From NCBI GenBank assembly GCA_002375985.1, contig DFNH01000040.1:1-41851 (forward strand): a stretch of 41,851 bases of DNA, given 5' to 3'. The position numbers were made by a program, and so were the translations under genes. The notes below the pieces were generated by a model. It did no database searches and had not been told where the DNA came from. It saw nothing but the letters and a program-made list of their open reading frames with translations. This DNA is from Firmicutes bacterium UBA3572 (lineage in GTDB: Bacteria; Bacillota; Desulfotomaculia; Desulfotomaculales; Desulforudaceae). Below, in pieces: positions 24,008 through 30,902 of this stretch. The number at the start of each line of letters is the position of its first letter. The stretch's first letter is position 1.

Positions 24008-25321
24008 ATGAAAAAGGTTGCTTTTTACACTTTGGGCTGTAAGGTCAACCAGTACGAAACCCAGGGCCTGGAAGCGCTTTTCCGGGCCCGCGGGTACACG
24101 GTTGTGCCCTTCCGGGAAAAAGCGGATGTGTACGTGGTTAATACTTGCACCGTGACCCACATCGGGGACCGTAAGTCGCGGCAACTGATCCGGCGGGCGG
24201 TGCGGACCAATCCGGAGGCCCTGGTGGTGGTGACGGGCTGCTACGCTCAGGTTGCCGGCGACGAAGTGGCCGGCATTCCCGGGGTTCATCTTGTGGTCGG
24301 TACGGCGGGACGGGAACGGATTGTGGATCTGGTGGAAGAAACGCAGAAAAAAGGGCCGTATCCGGTGCTTGCCGTGAAGGACGTCGAGAAAGTCCGGGAA
24401 TTTGAGGAATTGCCGGGTGAAGCCGCGCCCGGCGGGCGTACCCGGGCTTTCATCAAGGTACAGGAAGGGTGCCGGGACTTTTGCACCTACTGCATCGTGC
24501 CCCTGGCCCGGGGGCCTCTGCGTTCGCGGCCACCGGAACGGGTTTTGGAATGGGCCCGGAAGCTGGTTGACCAAGGCTACCGGGAGCTGGTACTCACCGG
24601 TACCAACCTGGGGGCCTACGGGCGGGACTTAGGGGGAATCAGCCTGGCGGAATTGGTGAACCGGGTGGCCCGGATTCCGGGACTGGCGCGGTTACGGCTG
24701 AGTTCGGTGGAGCCGAATGAGGTTACTCCCGAATTGGTCGAAGCGGTGGCCGAAAACCCGGTGTGCTGCCCCCACTTCCACCTCCCCCTGCAGAGCGGTA
24801 GTGATTCGGTGCTCAGGCGCATGGGGCGGCGCTACACGGTGGCCGCATACACCTCCCTGGTGGACATGATCCGGGCGCGGGTTGCGGGGGTGGCCATCAC
24901 CACCGACGTTATGGTCGGCTTTCCCGGGGAGTCTGAGGCGGAGCACCGGGAGAGCTTGCGTTTCGTGCGCCGCACGGGGTTTGCCGGACTGCATGTCTTT
25001 GTTTTTTCCTGCCGGAAGGGTACCCCGGCCGCCGGTTTTGCGGATCAGGTTCCCTACCGGATCAAGCAGGAGCGGAGCCGGGAGATGATGGCGCTGGGTG
25101 CGGCGCTGAAGGAGGAGTTTGCCTCCCGTTACCGGGACCAGGTAGTCGAGGTATTGGTAGAAACGGTGCGGGGCGGGCTGGCCAGCGGCTACACCGGAAA
25201 CTACCTCCGCGCTTTTTTCCCGGGAAGACCGGAACTTTTAGGCCGGTTGACAAAAGTGTATGTTCAGGATATTCAACAGGGGAATTTGCGGGGAATATTA
25301 ATACCAAGGCAGGATTCCTAA
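24008..25321 (+). CDS. mtaB: tRNA (t6A37) methylthiotransferase MtaB
   Basis: A 437-residue radical SAM enzyme that converts t6A37 to ms2t6A37 in ANN-decoding tRNAs. The N-terminal auxiliary cluster cysteines are at 11, 47 and 78 (LGCKVNQYE, NTCTVT, TGCYAQ); the radical SAM motif CRDFCTYC is at 155-162; a C-terminal TRAM-like domain follows. The LGCKVNQYE pattern distinguishes MtaB from MiaB and RimO. ATG 24008 is preferred over 23972 because conserved homology begins there. Confidence 0.93.
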   Translation: MKKVAFYTLGCKVNQYETQGLEALFRARGYTVVPFREKADVYVVNTCTVTHIGDRKSRQLIRRAVRTNPEALVVVTGCYAQVAGDEVAGIPGVHLVVGTAGRERIVDLVEETQKKGPYPVLAVKDVEKVREFEELPGEAAPGGRTRAFIKVQEGCRDFCTYCIVPLARGPLRSRPPERVLEWARKLVDQGYRELVLTGTNLGAYGRDLGGISLAELVNRVARIPGLARLRLSSVEPNEVTPELVEAVAENPVCCPHFHLPLQSGSDSVLRRMGRRYTVAAYTSLVDMIRARVAGVAITTDVMVGFPGESEAEHRESLRFVRRTGFAGLHVFVFSCRKGTPAAGFADQVPYRIKQERSREMMALGAALKEEFASRYRDQVVEVLVETVRGGLASGYTGNYLRAFFPGRPELLGRLTKVYVQDIQQGNLRGILIPRQDS

Positions 25322-25374
25322 CCCCTGGTGTCAAATAAAACTGTTGGTGGATTCCGTTGGGGGGAGGTGGTAAA

Positions 25375-25719
25375 ATGCAAGGGTGTGTCTTTTGCCGGAT
25401 TGTGAACCGGGAAATCCCGGCGGACGTGGTTTACGAGGATGACCACATTTTGGCCTTCAGGGATATAAACCCGGTGGCCCCGGTGCACATTCTACTTATT
25501 CCCAAAAAACATATCCCCACCTTGTTTGATCTCGGGGAGGGCGACGTGCAGGTTTTGGGACAGCTTCACAAGGCTGCGGTGCAGGTGGCGCGGGACCAGG
25601 GCCTGGAAGAGCGGGGATTCCGGTTGGTGACCAATTGCCTGGAAGGCGGGGGACAGGTTGTCCCCCATGTACATTACCATCTCCTTGCAGGACGGAACCT
25701 CAAGTGGCCTCCCGGCTAG
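25375..25719 (+). CDS. hinT: HIT-family nucleotide hydrolase (HinT-like)
   Basis: A 114-residue histidine-triad protein with CVFCRIVNREIPADVVYEDD near the start and the catalytic triad motif HVHYHLL near residue 100. HinT enzymes hydrolyse nucleoside phosphoramidates such as AMP-lysine. The start is ATG 25375 behind GGGGAGGTGG. It sits between mtaB and rpsU as in many Clostridia. Confidence 0.93.
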   Translation: MQGCVFCRIVNREIPADVVYEDDHILAFRDINPVAPVHILLIPKKHIPTLFDLGEGDVQVLGQLHKAAVQVARDQGLEERGFRLVTNCLEGGGQVVPHVHYHLLAGRNLKWPPG

Positions 25720-25790
25720 GCGGTCATCCAGGGTGCGGAAGGACAACTTGGTGGGCACAAGACGCGGATTGGCGGGGGGGAGGGATACTG

Positions 25791-25970
25791 GTGGCCGAAG
25801 TCAGAGTGGGCAAGAACGAGACTCTGGACAGTGCGCTGCGGCGTTTCAAAAGAACGTGCCAGCGGTCCGGAGTATTCGCCGAAGCCAGAAAGCACGAGCA
25901 TTACGAAAAGCCAAGCGTAAAGCGCAAGAAGAAGTCCGAAGCAGCGCGCCGGCGCAAGCGCGCGTTTTGA
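25791..25970 (+). CDS. rpsU: 30S ribosomal protein S21
   Basis: A 59-residue basic protein. VRVGKNETLDSALRRFKR followed by GVFAEARKHEHYEKPSVKRK is the S21 pattern. It binds near the anti-Shine-Dalgarno region and supports initiation. The GTG start at 25791 follows GGGGGGGAGGG at 8-nt spacing; upstream frame extensions overlap hinT and are not supported. The yqeY gene that usually follows is missing here. Confidence 0.95.
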   Translation: MAEVRVGKNETLDSALRRFKRTCQRSGVFAEARKHEHYEKPSVKRKKKSEAARRRKRAF

Positions 25971-26030
25971 TACCGTGTACTGGGCGTTAGCCAAAAGCCG
26001 AATGGTATGGAACGAACGCTGAAGGATCCG

Positions 26031-26053
26031 GTGGGAACCTTGAAGGTTCCCAC
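26031..26053 (+). repeat. Perfect 10-bp hairpin after rpsU
   Basis: GTGGGAACCT (26031-26040) and AGGTTCCCAC (26044-26053) around a 3-nt centre. No U-tract follows, so termination is doubtful; an RNA-stability or protein-binding role is possible. Confidence 0.6.
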
Positions 26054-26076
26054 TCTCCGTGTGCGGGGGGCTAACA

Positions 26077-26277
26077 ATGAGCGAACGGTTAAAAGCTATT
26101 GGCAGGTGGCTGGGCCTCGGGATTATGATCGTGGTACTAGCCTCCGTGGTGTACATTGTTTTCACCGACCTCGGCGGCATGGCCGGGCAGAACACCGGCG
26201 CGGGCGAGATATGGTGGACCGACGCACCCGAAGTAAATGAGGCGTATAAAAGTATCAAGAGCCGGACGCAGCACTGA
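26077..26277 (+). CDS. Small single-pass membrane peptide, unknown
   Basis: A 66-residue protein with a hydrophobic segment at about 11-32 (LGLGIMIVVLASVVYIVF) and a polar tail containing GEIWWTDAPEVNEAYKSI. I do not recognise the family. The start ATG 26077 has CGGGGGG about 7 nt upstream. A strong terminator follows at 26315. The conserved-looking tail and good ribosome site favour a real gene, possibly cotranscribed with rpsU. Confidence 0.55.
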   Translation: MSERLKAIGRWLGLGIMIVVLASVVYIVFTDLGGMAGQNTGAGEIWWTDAPEVNEAYKSIKSRTQH

Positions 26278-26314
26278 GCACGACCGTTACCTTAAAACGT
26301 AGAGCAACTAATTA

Positions 26315-26353
26315 AAGAACAGGAGCCCTGCAAACGGCAGGGCTCCTGTTCTT
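26315..26353. terminator. Strong bidirectional terminator
   Basis: A perfect 17-bp stem (26315-26331 with 26337-26353, core AGGAGCCCTGC) and a 5-nt loop, between the small membrane gene and the convergent yeiH-type gene. T-rich on both sides, but without long U-runs. Confidence 0.8.
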
Positions 26354-26390
26354 GTTAGTGAGTAGCTCTTGGGTCTATCCCGTTTGTTCT

Positions 26391-27722
26391 CTAGAACACC
26401 GGCGGGAAGAACCGGCCGCTGAAGAAGATCCAGGCGGCGATGAGGGTCAGGATCAGGTTGAAGGACTGACCGATGATGTACAGGATCAAGGGCTTGCCGC
26501 CGCGGACCATCTTGGCCATATCCTTGAAGTTGGACTCCAGGCCGATGCTCACGAACGCCAGGACAAAGAATAAAACACGATAACCTTTGATCACACCGAG
26601 ATGTTCATCCACTGCCGTTCCGGGGATCAGGAATGAGAAGACGAGCGAAGCGGCAACGAAACCGATGATGAACTTGGGCATCCGGACCCAGATTTCCTTC
26701 GGGCCGCTTTGGATGGCGGCACCGCTAGCAGTGCCTTTTTCGTATACGATTACCCAGAACACGGCCACGCAGAAGGCGATTACGCCGATCAGGATGTTCT
26801 GGATCATTTTGATGACCGCGGCGGTCTCCATGGCTTCCGGTCCTAACATGGCGCCGGCGGCCACGACCGCGCCGGTGGAGTCGATGGTGCCGCCGATCCA
26901 GGCACCGCCCACGATCGGATCTATACCCACCAAGGCGATGAAGGCCGGCATACCGATCATCATCAATACGGTAAAGATCAGAGTGATCGAGATGGCCAGG
27001 GTGATTTCTTCCTTCTTAGCCTTGGCGGCCGTTCCCGCGGCGATGGCTGCGGACACGCCGCAGACCGAAGTGGAGGCCGAAATAGTGATGGCCAACCCGC
27101 GGTTCTCGTGCATTTTAAGGATCTTCTGGGAGAACCAGTACATAAAGATCACCACGACCGGAGTTACTGCCCAGGCCACCCCAAGGCCGTACATGCCCAG
27201 CACCAGCATCCGGTCAAAGAGGATTGATGCGCCCAACAGTACCAAGCCTGTCTTGATGTACATCTCTGTGAGCACGGCTTTTTGCATGAAAGCCGGTGTG
27301 CGGATGGTGTTGCTGATTAAAAGGCCCAGGACCAGAGCCCAGATAACCTCGTTGAACCCGTAGTGCCGCAAGGGCGCGTAGTTCCCCAATAGATAGGCCA
27401 GGATGGCGAGTAAAAACACAACCGGGAAGCCGGTGGCAAACCGGCCGACGTCCCGCCCCATGATTTTGTTCGCCGCCGCGAAAATGACGAAAACGATTAA
27501 TCCGGTCAACAGGATTCCGGGAATGGCATCCAGAGGTATAGAGGACAGGATACCTTCGCCGGGTTCACGGCCCCACTTAGACGGGAGGGTCGGTTTCACG
27601 AGGACACCGATAATGGTAAGGAGGATTAGGAAAAAGCCTAACCAGACTGCCCACCAGTCCTCTTCTTTCCACAAGACATTCCAGACGATACCTTTTTTCT
27701 TTGCCTCTGTGCTTTGGCTCAC
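26391..27722 (-). CDS. YeiH/UPF0324-family putative sulfate/sulfite exporter
   Basis: A 443-residue membrane protein of the PF03601 (Cons_hypoth698, YeiH) family, with about ten or more transmembrane helices. Recognisable parts are LGLLISNTIRTP, SASTSVCGVSAAIAAG and WIGGTIDSTGAVVAAGA. Members are annotated as sulfate or sulfonate-linked exporters, though direct evidence is limited. The start is GTG 27722 (TTG 27725 is possible), following GGAGGTG on the minus strand. It is monocistronic, with a long AT-rich upstream region containing repeated GCCGAC sites, and occupies the slot between rpsU and yqfC where yqeY often lies. Confidence 0.82.
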   Translation of the reverse strand: MSQSTEAKKKGIVWNVLWKEEDWWAVWLGFFLILLTIIGVLVKPTLPSKWGREPGEGILSSIPLDAIPGILLTGLIVFVIFAAANKIMGRDVGRFATGFPVVFLLAILAYLLGNYAPLRHYGFNEVIWALVLGLLISNTIRTPAFMQKAVLTEMYIKTGLVLLGASILFDRMLVLGMYGLGVAWAVTPVVVIFMYWFSQKILKMHENRGLAITISASTSVCGVSAAIAAGTAAKAKKEEITLAISITLIFTVLMMIGMPAFIALVGIDPIVGGAWIGGTIDSTGAVVAAGAMLGPEAMETAAVIKMIQNILIGVIAFCVAVFWVIVYEKGTASGAAIQSGPKEIWVRMPKFIIGFVAASLVFSFLIPGTAVDEHLGVIKGYRVLFFVLAFVSIGLESNFKDMAKMVRGGKPLILYIIGQSFNLILTLIAAWIFFSGRFFPPVF

Positions 27723-28219
27723 CAAGTTGCACCTCCGCATTTTAAACAATTTACTTACTATAACTATAGCAGCTAACTATATTATATTAGGCCAAAAAAT
27801 CACCTCCTTGTTAACATTTATGGATACTTTTAACTTAGTGAAAATTTTCTTTTTCTTGCGCAGCATCATTCCATTTTAGTAAAAATCCGGCGAAAAACGC
27901 TTAGTTAGTTCTCTTTCGAGTTGAAAAGTTGTTATGAACGTGTCTCAAAGTTATGATAACAGCACGCAGAAAATCAGGTCAATACTTATTAGGCCGACTG
28001 TCAATAATTAAACAAAAAAACGGTCAGTTGGCCGACGCGGTAACGCAGCTGCTATTTTCTTTTTGCATTTCAATATTATAGCATTGTCGGCGGGATTTTA
28101 ATTCAAAAGTCACACAGCCGACATTTTATGAATGATCCCAATCTTTATAAAATGGCTGGAACTGGTTACGTGCATATACAACCCGTCCCCGCATAAATCT
28201 GATCGGGGGAGGGTTTAAC
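27723..28219. other. AT-rich divergent regulatory region with GCCGAC repeats
   Basis: No gene is supported. The region is AT-rich compared with its surroundings and lies between divergent yeiH-type and yqfC genes. GCCGAC occurs at 27993, 28031 and 28117, and its complement GTCGGC at 28086; the last two form TGTCGGC...GCCGACA. Tandem TATAGT-like boxes near 27760-27780 may be the minus-strand -10. This looks like an operator region for an unknown regulator. Confidence 0.5.
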
Positions 28220-28501
28220 GTGGGTTGGCGGGATGTGCGTAAGAGGGTGCGGCGGACCATGGCCGAGGTTTTGGAGATCCCCGGTGAGATTGCCCTTGAT
28301 TTGCCGAAGATCATCCTGGTGGGAAATGTACAGGTGATTATCGAAAACCACCGCGGGATTGTGCAGTATACCACCGAGTCCATCCGGGTGCTGGCGCCAG
28401 CGGGAGAGGTCACCATCCGCGGCCGGGAGTTGGTGCTGCGCAACATTCTCCCGGACGAATTGTGTATAGAAGGTCGAATCGAAGGGCTGTGCTTTACGTG
28501 A
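28220..28501 (+). CDS. yqfC: Sporulation protein YqfC
   Basis: A 93-residue YqfC-family protein. Signature parts are LEIPGEIALDLPKIILVGN and ENHRGIVQYTTESIRVLAPAGEV (in pieces), ending in an RGRELVLRNI segment. The gene is sigma-E-controlled in Bacillus and pairs with yqfD; the biochemical role is unknown. The GTG start at 28220 follows GGGGGAGGG. The stop touches a heptamer repeat block. Confidence 0.9.
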   Translation: MGWRDVRKRVRRTMAEVLEIPGEIALDLPKIILVGNVQVIIENHRGIVQYTTESIRVLAPAGEVTIRGRELVLRNILPDELCIEGRIEGLCFT

Positions 28502-28543
28502 GAATTCAAAGTCCAGAACCCAGAGCCCGGCATTCAGAAGTAG
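28502..28543 (+). repeat. Degenerate heptamer tandem repeat, copy 3
   Basis: Six consecutive 7-mers: GAATTCA, AAGTCCA, GAACCCA, GAGCCCG, GCATTCA, GAAGTAG. It begins directly after the yqfC stop. An inverted block lies about 75 nt downstream. Confidence 0.65.
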
Positions 28544-28617
28544 CAGGAGGGGTATTTAAAGAAGGGGACGGTGTTGGACCGCCCGAGTAGAGGGTATCAC
28601 CGGCCCAAGCCTTTGCT

Positions 28618-28652
28618 ATTCTGGATTCTGAATTCTAGATTCTGAATCCTAA
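28618..28652 (-). repeat. Degenerate heptamer tandem repeat, copy 4 (inverted)
   Basis: Five 7-mers read on the plus strand as ATTCTGG, ATTCTGA, ATTCTAG, ATTCTGA, ATCCTAA. The reverse complement gives the same TCAGAAT/CCAGAAT unit as the other blocks. It ends 16 nt before yqfD and could pair with copy 3 in RNA. Confidence 0.75.
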
Positions 28653-28668
28653 CCCAGGAGGTCTCCTG

Positions 28669-29892
28669 ATGTTCGTGCTCAAAATCCTGGCTTACCTTTT
28701 GGGGTACGTGACCATGGTGGTCAGCGGTCGGACGCTGGAGAAGTTTATTAACCTGGCGGCCCGCAGGGGAATCTATTTTTGGGATATCAGAAGGTTGGAC
28801 GCCGACCGGATCGAGGTGAAAACCCGTCTTTCGGGAGTGAAACCTTTGCGCCATATTGCCCGGGACACCGGAAGCCGTTTTACGATCGGCCGCCGGACGG
28901 GGCTGCCCTTTTTTCTCGGGCGGGCGCGACGCCGGAAAACGCTGGTTTTGGGCGCCTTTTTGTTTCTAGCCGCGTTATACATCCTGTCGTCATTCGTGTG
29001 GTTTATTCAGGTTGACGGCAATGTTATCACCAAAGACCGGGAAATCCTTGAAGCGGCGCGCGAAGCCGGACTGTACCGCGGCGCGGCCAAGTGGCGTTTT
29101 GAAGTGTCGGCGGTGGAGAACGCGGTCAAGGAAAAAATCCCGGAAGTCGCCTGGGTGGGCTTGGAGATCAGGGGCACCAGGGCGCGGCTCACGGTGGCCG
29201 AAAAGAAACTGCCCCCCGCGGCGGACGACGATGGCCCTTCCGATATTGTCGCGGCCAAAGCCGGCCTGGTGCGGGACGTGTTGGTTTTGAGCGGCCAGGC
29301 CGTGGCCCGGGAAGGCGAAACGGTGTTTCCGGGACAGGTTTTGATTTCCGGCGAGATTTGGCCGCCCGAAGCACTTGACCCCCAAGGAGCGATCCTAAAG
29401 GGCGAACCCCGGCAGGTGCGCGCTCGGGGCATCGTCAGGGCCCGGGTATGGTACGAAGCTTACGGCGAAGCCCCGCTGGCGGATGAAATCAGGGAGTTCA
29501 CCGGCCGGGAGGCGTCGCGGGTGACGGTGAAGGTTTGGGGGCGGGAGTTTGTGGTTTCTGGTCCCCGCCGGGAGCCGTTCCAAAATGCGGTTGTCTCCGA
29601 AACGGTGCACTGGGCACCACACTGGAGGAATCTCGCCGCCCCCGTCGAAGTAGTAACTACGGTTTACCGGGAGACCGAGACCCGCCTGGCGCGACACTCC
29701 CGCGCCGATGCCCTGCGCCTTGCCGAAGAGCGGGCCCGTGAACTCCTGAAGGAGCGGGTTCCGCCGGAGGCGAAAGTCCTGCGCGAAAGGGTGGAACCGG
29801 TATCTGCGGGTTCTGGCGAGGCCGTGGTACGCCTGCAGATAATTATGGAAACACTGGAGGACATCGGCGTGGAGAAACCACGCGCCGGCTAG
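28669..29892 (+). CDS. yqfD: Sporulation protein YqfD
   Basis: A 407-residue YqfD-family membrane protein. A short hydrophobic start is followed by a soluble segment with GIYFWDIRR, a membrane helix at about 90-110 (LGAFLFLAALYILSSFVWF), and an extracytoplasmic part with AWVGLEIRGTRARLTVAEK. In Bacillus the homologue is linked to sporulation, and YqfC and YqfD act together. The start is ATG 28669 after CAGGAGG. It is separated from yqfC by two repeat blocks. Confidence 0.9.
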   Translation: MFVLKILAYLLGYVTMVVSGRTLEKFINLAARRGIYFWDIRRLDADRIEVKTRLSGVKPLRHIARDTGSRFTIGRRTGLPFFLGRARRRKTLVLGAFLFLAALYILSSFVWFIQVDGNVITKDREILEAAREAGLYRGAAKWRFEVSAVENAVKEKIPEVAWVGLEIRGTRARLTVAEKKLPPAADDDGPSDIVAAKAGLVRDVLVLSGQAVAREGETVFPGQVLISGEIWPPEALDPQGAILKGEPRQVRARGIVRARVWYEAYGEAPLADEIREFTGREASRVTVKVWGREFVVSGPRREPFQNAVVSETVHWAPHWRNLAAPVEVVTTVYRETETRLARHSRADALRLAEERARELLKERVPPEAKVLRERVEPVSAGSGEAVVRLQIIMETLEDIGVEKPRAG

Positions 29893-29923
29893 TCGGAATA
29901 CGATGAGGAGGCAGATGCGCTAA

Positions 29924-30895
29924 TTGGCGGAGTTGGTGGAAAGAAGAATGGTGATTCACGATCCCCGGGTGGCGGCTGCGATTATGGGTAATTACGATGA
30001 GCACCTGTCTATCCTGGAGGACGAGTTGGACATTCGTTTGGTAATGCGAAACGGGGACCTGATTCTTTTCGGTAGCCCGGAACAGGTAGAAACGGGGCAG
30101 GAGGTCATCCGGCACCTGGAAGCTTTCTTCCTGGAGCGGCGCGACTTGACGCCTTCGGACGTGAAGTATATCATCAATAGCGTGCGCGTGGGGCAGCAGG
30201 CCAAATTGGCGGCTCTGGCCCGCGAGGTGATTCTGACCACGCCCCGAGGCAAGTCGGTGCGGCCCAAGACTCTGGGGCAGCAGCAATACGTACGGGCTAT
30301 GCTTGAGAAGGACGTGGTGATCGCCATTGGCCCGGCGGGGACCGGCAAGACTTATCTGGCGGTGGTGATGGCCGTACGGGCGCTGCGGAACAAGGAAGTC
30401 AGCCGCCTGATCCTAACCCGTCCGGCCGTGGAAGCCGGTGAGAAGCTCGGGTTTTTACCGGGGGATCTGCAGGAAAAGGTTGATCCTTACCTGCGCCCCT
30501 TGTACGACGCCTTGTTTGACGTACTGGGTGTGGAAAACACCCGGCGCTATCTGGAACGGCATATCATTGAGGTCGCTCCCCTGGCCTACATGCGGGGTCG
30601 GACCCTGGAGGATGCCTTCATCATTCTGGATGAGGCCCAGAACACCACCCCGGAACAGATGAAGATGTTTTTGACCCGCCTGGGTTTTGGTTCCCGGGTG
30701 GTGGTTACCGGGGACATCACCCAGGTCGATTTGCCCCGGGGACAGGCCTCCGGATTGATCGAGGCGGAGGAGGTCCTTTCGGGGGTGGCCGGCATCGAGT
30801 TTGTTTACCTGACCGGTGCCGATACCGTCCGTCACTCGCTGGTCATCAAGATTATCGAAGCTTACGAGCGGGCGGGGGGATCGAAAGAGGAGTGA
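29924..30895 (+). CDS. phoH: PhoH-family ATPase
   Basis: A 323-residue protein with an N-terminal KH-like segment (LDIRLVMRNGDLILFG) and a PhoH ATPase domain. Walker A GPAGTGKT is at 136-143 and Walker B is in IILDEAQN. The family is linked to RNA metabolism and often sits beside ybeY. The TTG start at 29924 has GAGGAGG 12 nt upstream; no ATG is available in frame. It belongs to the yqfD-phoH-yqfF-ybeY series. Confidence 0.9.
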   Translation: MAELVERRMVIHDPRVAAAIMGNYDEHLSILEDELDIRLVMRNGDLILFGSPEQVETGQEVIRHLEAFFLERRDLTPSDVKYIINSVRVGQQAKLAALAREVILTTPRGKSVRPKTLGQQQYVRAMLEKDVVIAIGPAGTGKTYLAVVMAVRALRNKEVSRLILTRPAVEAGEKLGFLPGDLQEKVDPYLRPLYDALFDVLGVENTRRYLERHIIEVAPLAYMRGRTLEDAFIILDEAQNTTPEQMKMFLTRLGFGSRVVVTGDITQVDLPRGQASGLIEAEEVLSGVAGIEFVYLTGADTVRHSLVIKIIEAYERAGGSKEE

Positions 30896-30902
30896 CCGTA
30901 AA

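Noticed and set aside
17020..28652. Heptamer blocks as a CRISPR array
   Set aside because: Units are 7 nt, contiguous and degenerate, with no spacers; no cas genes are present.
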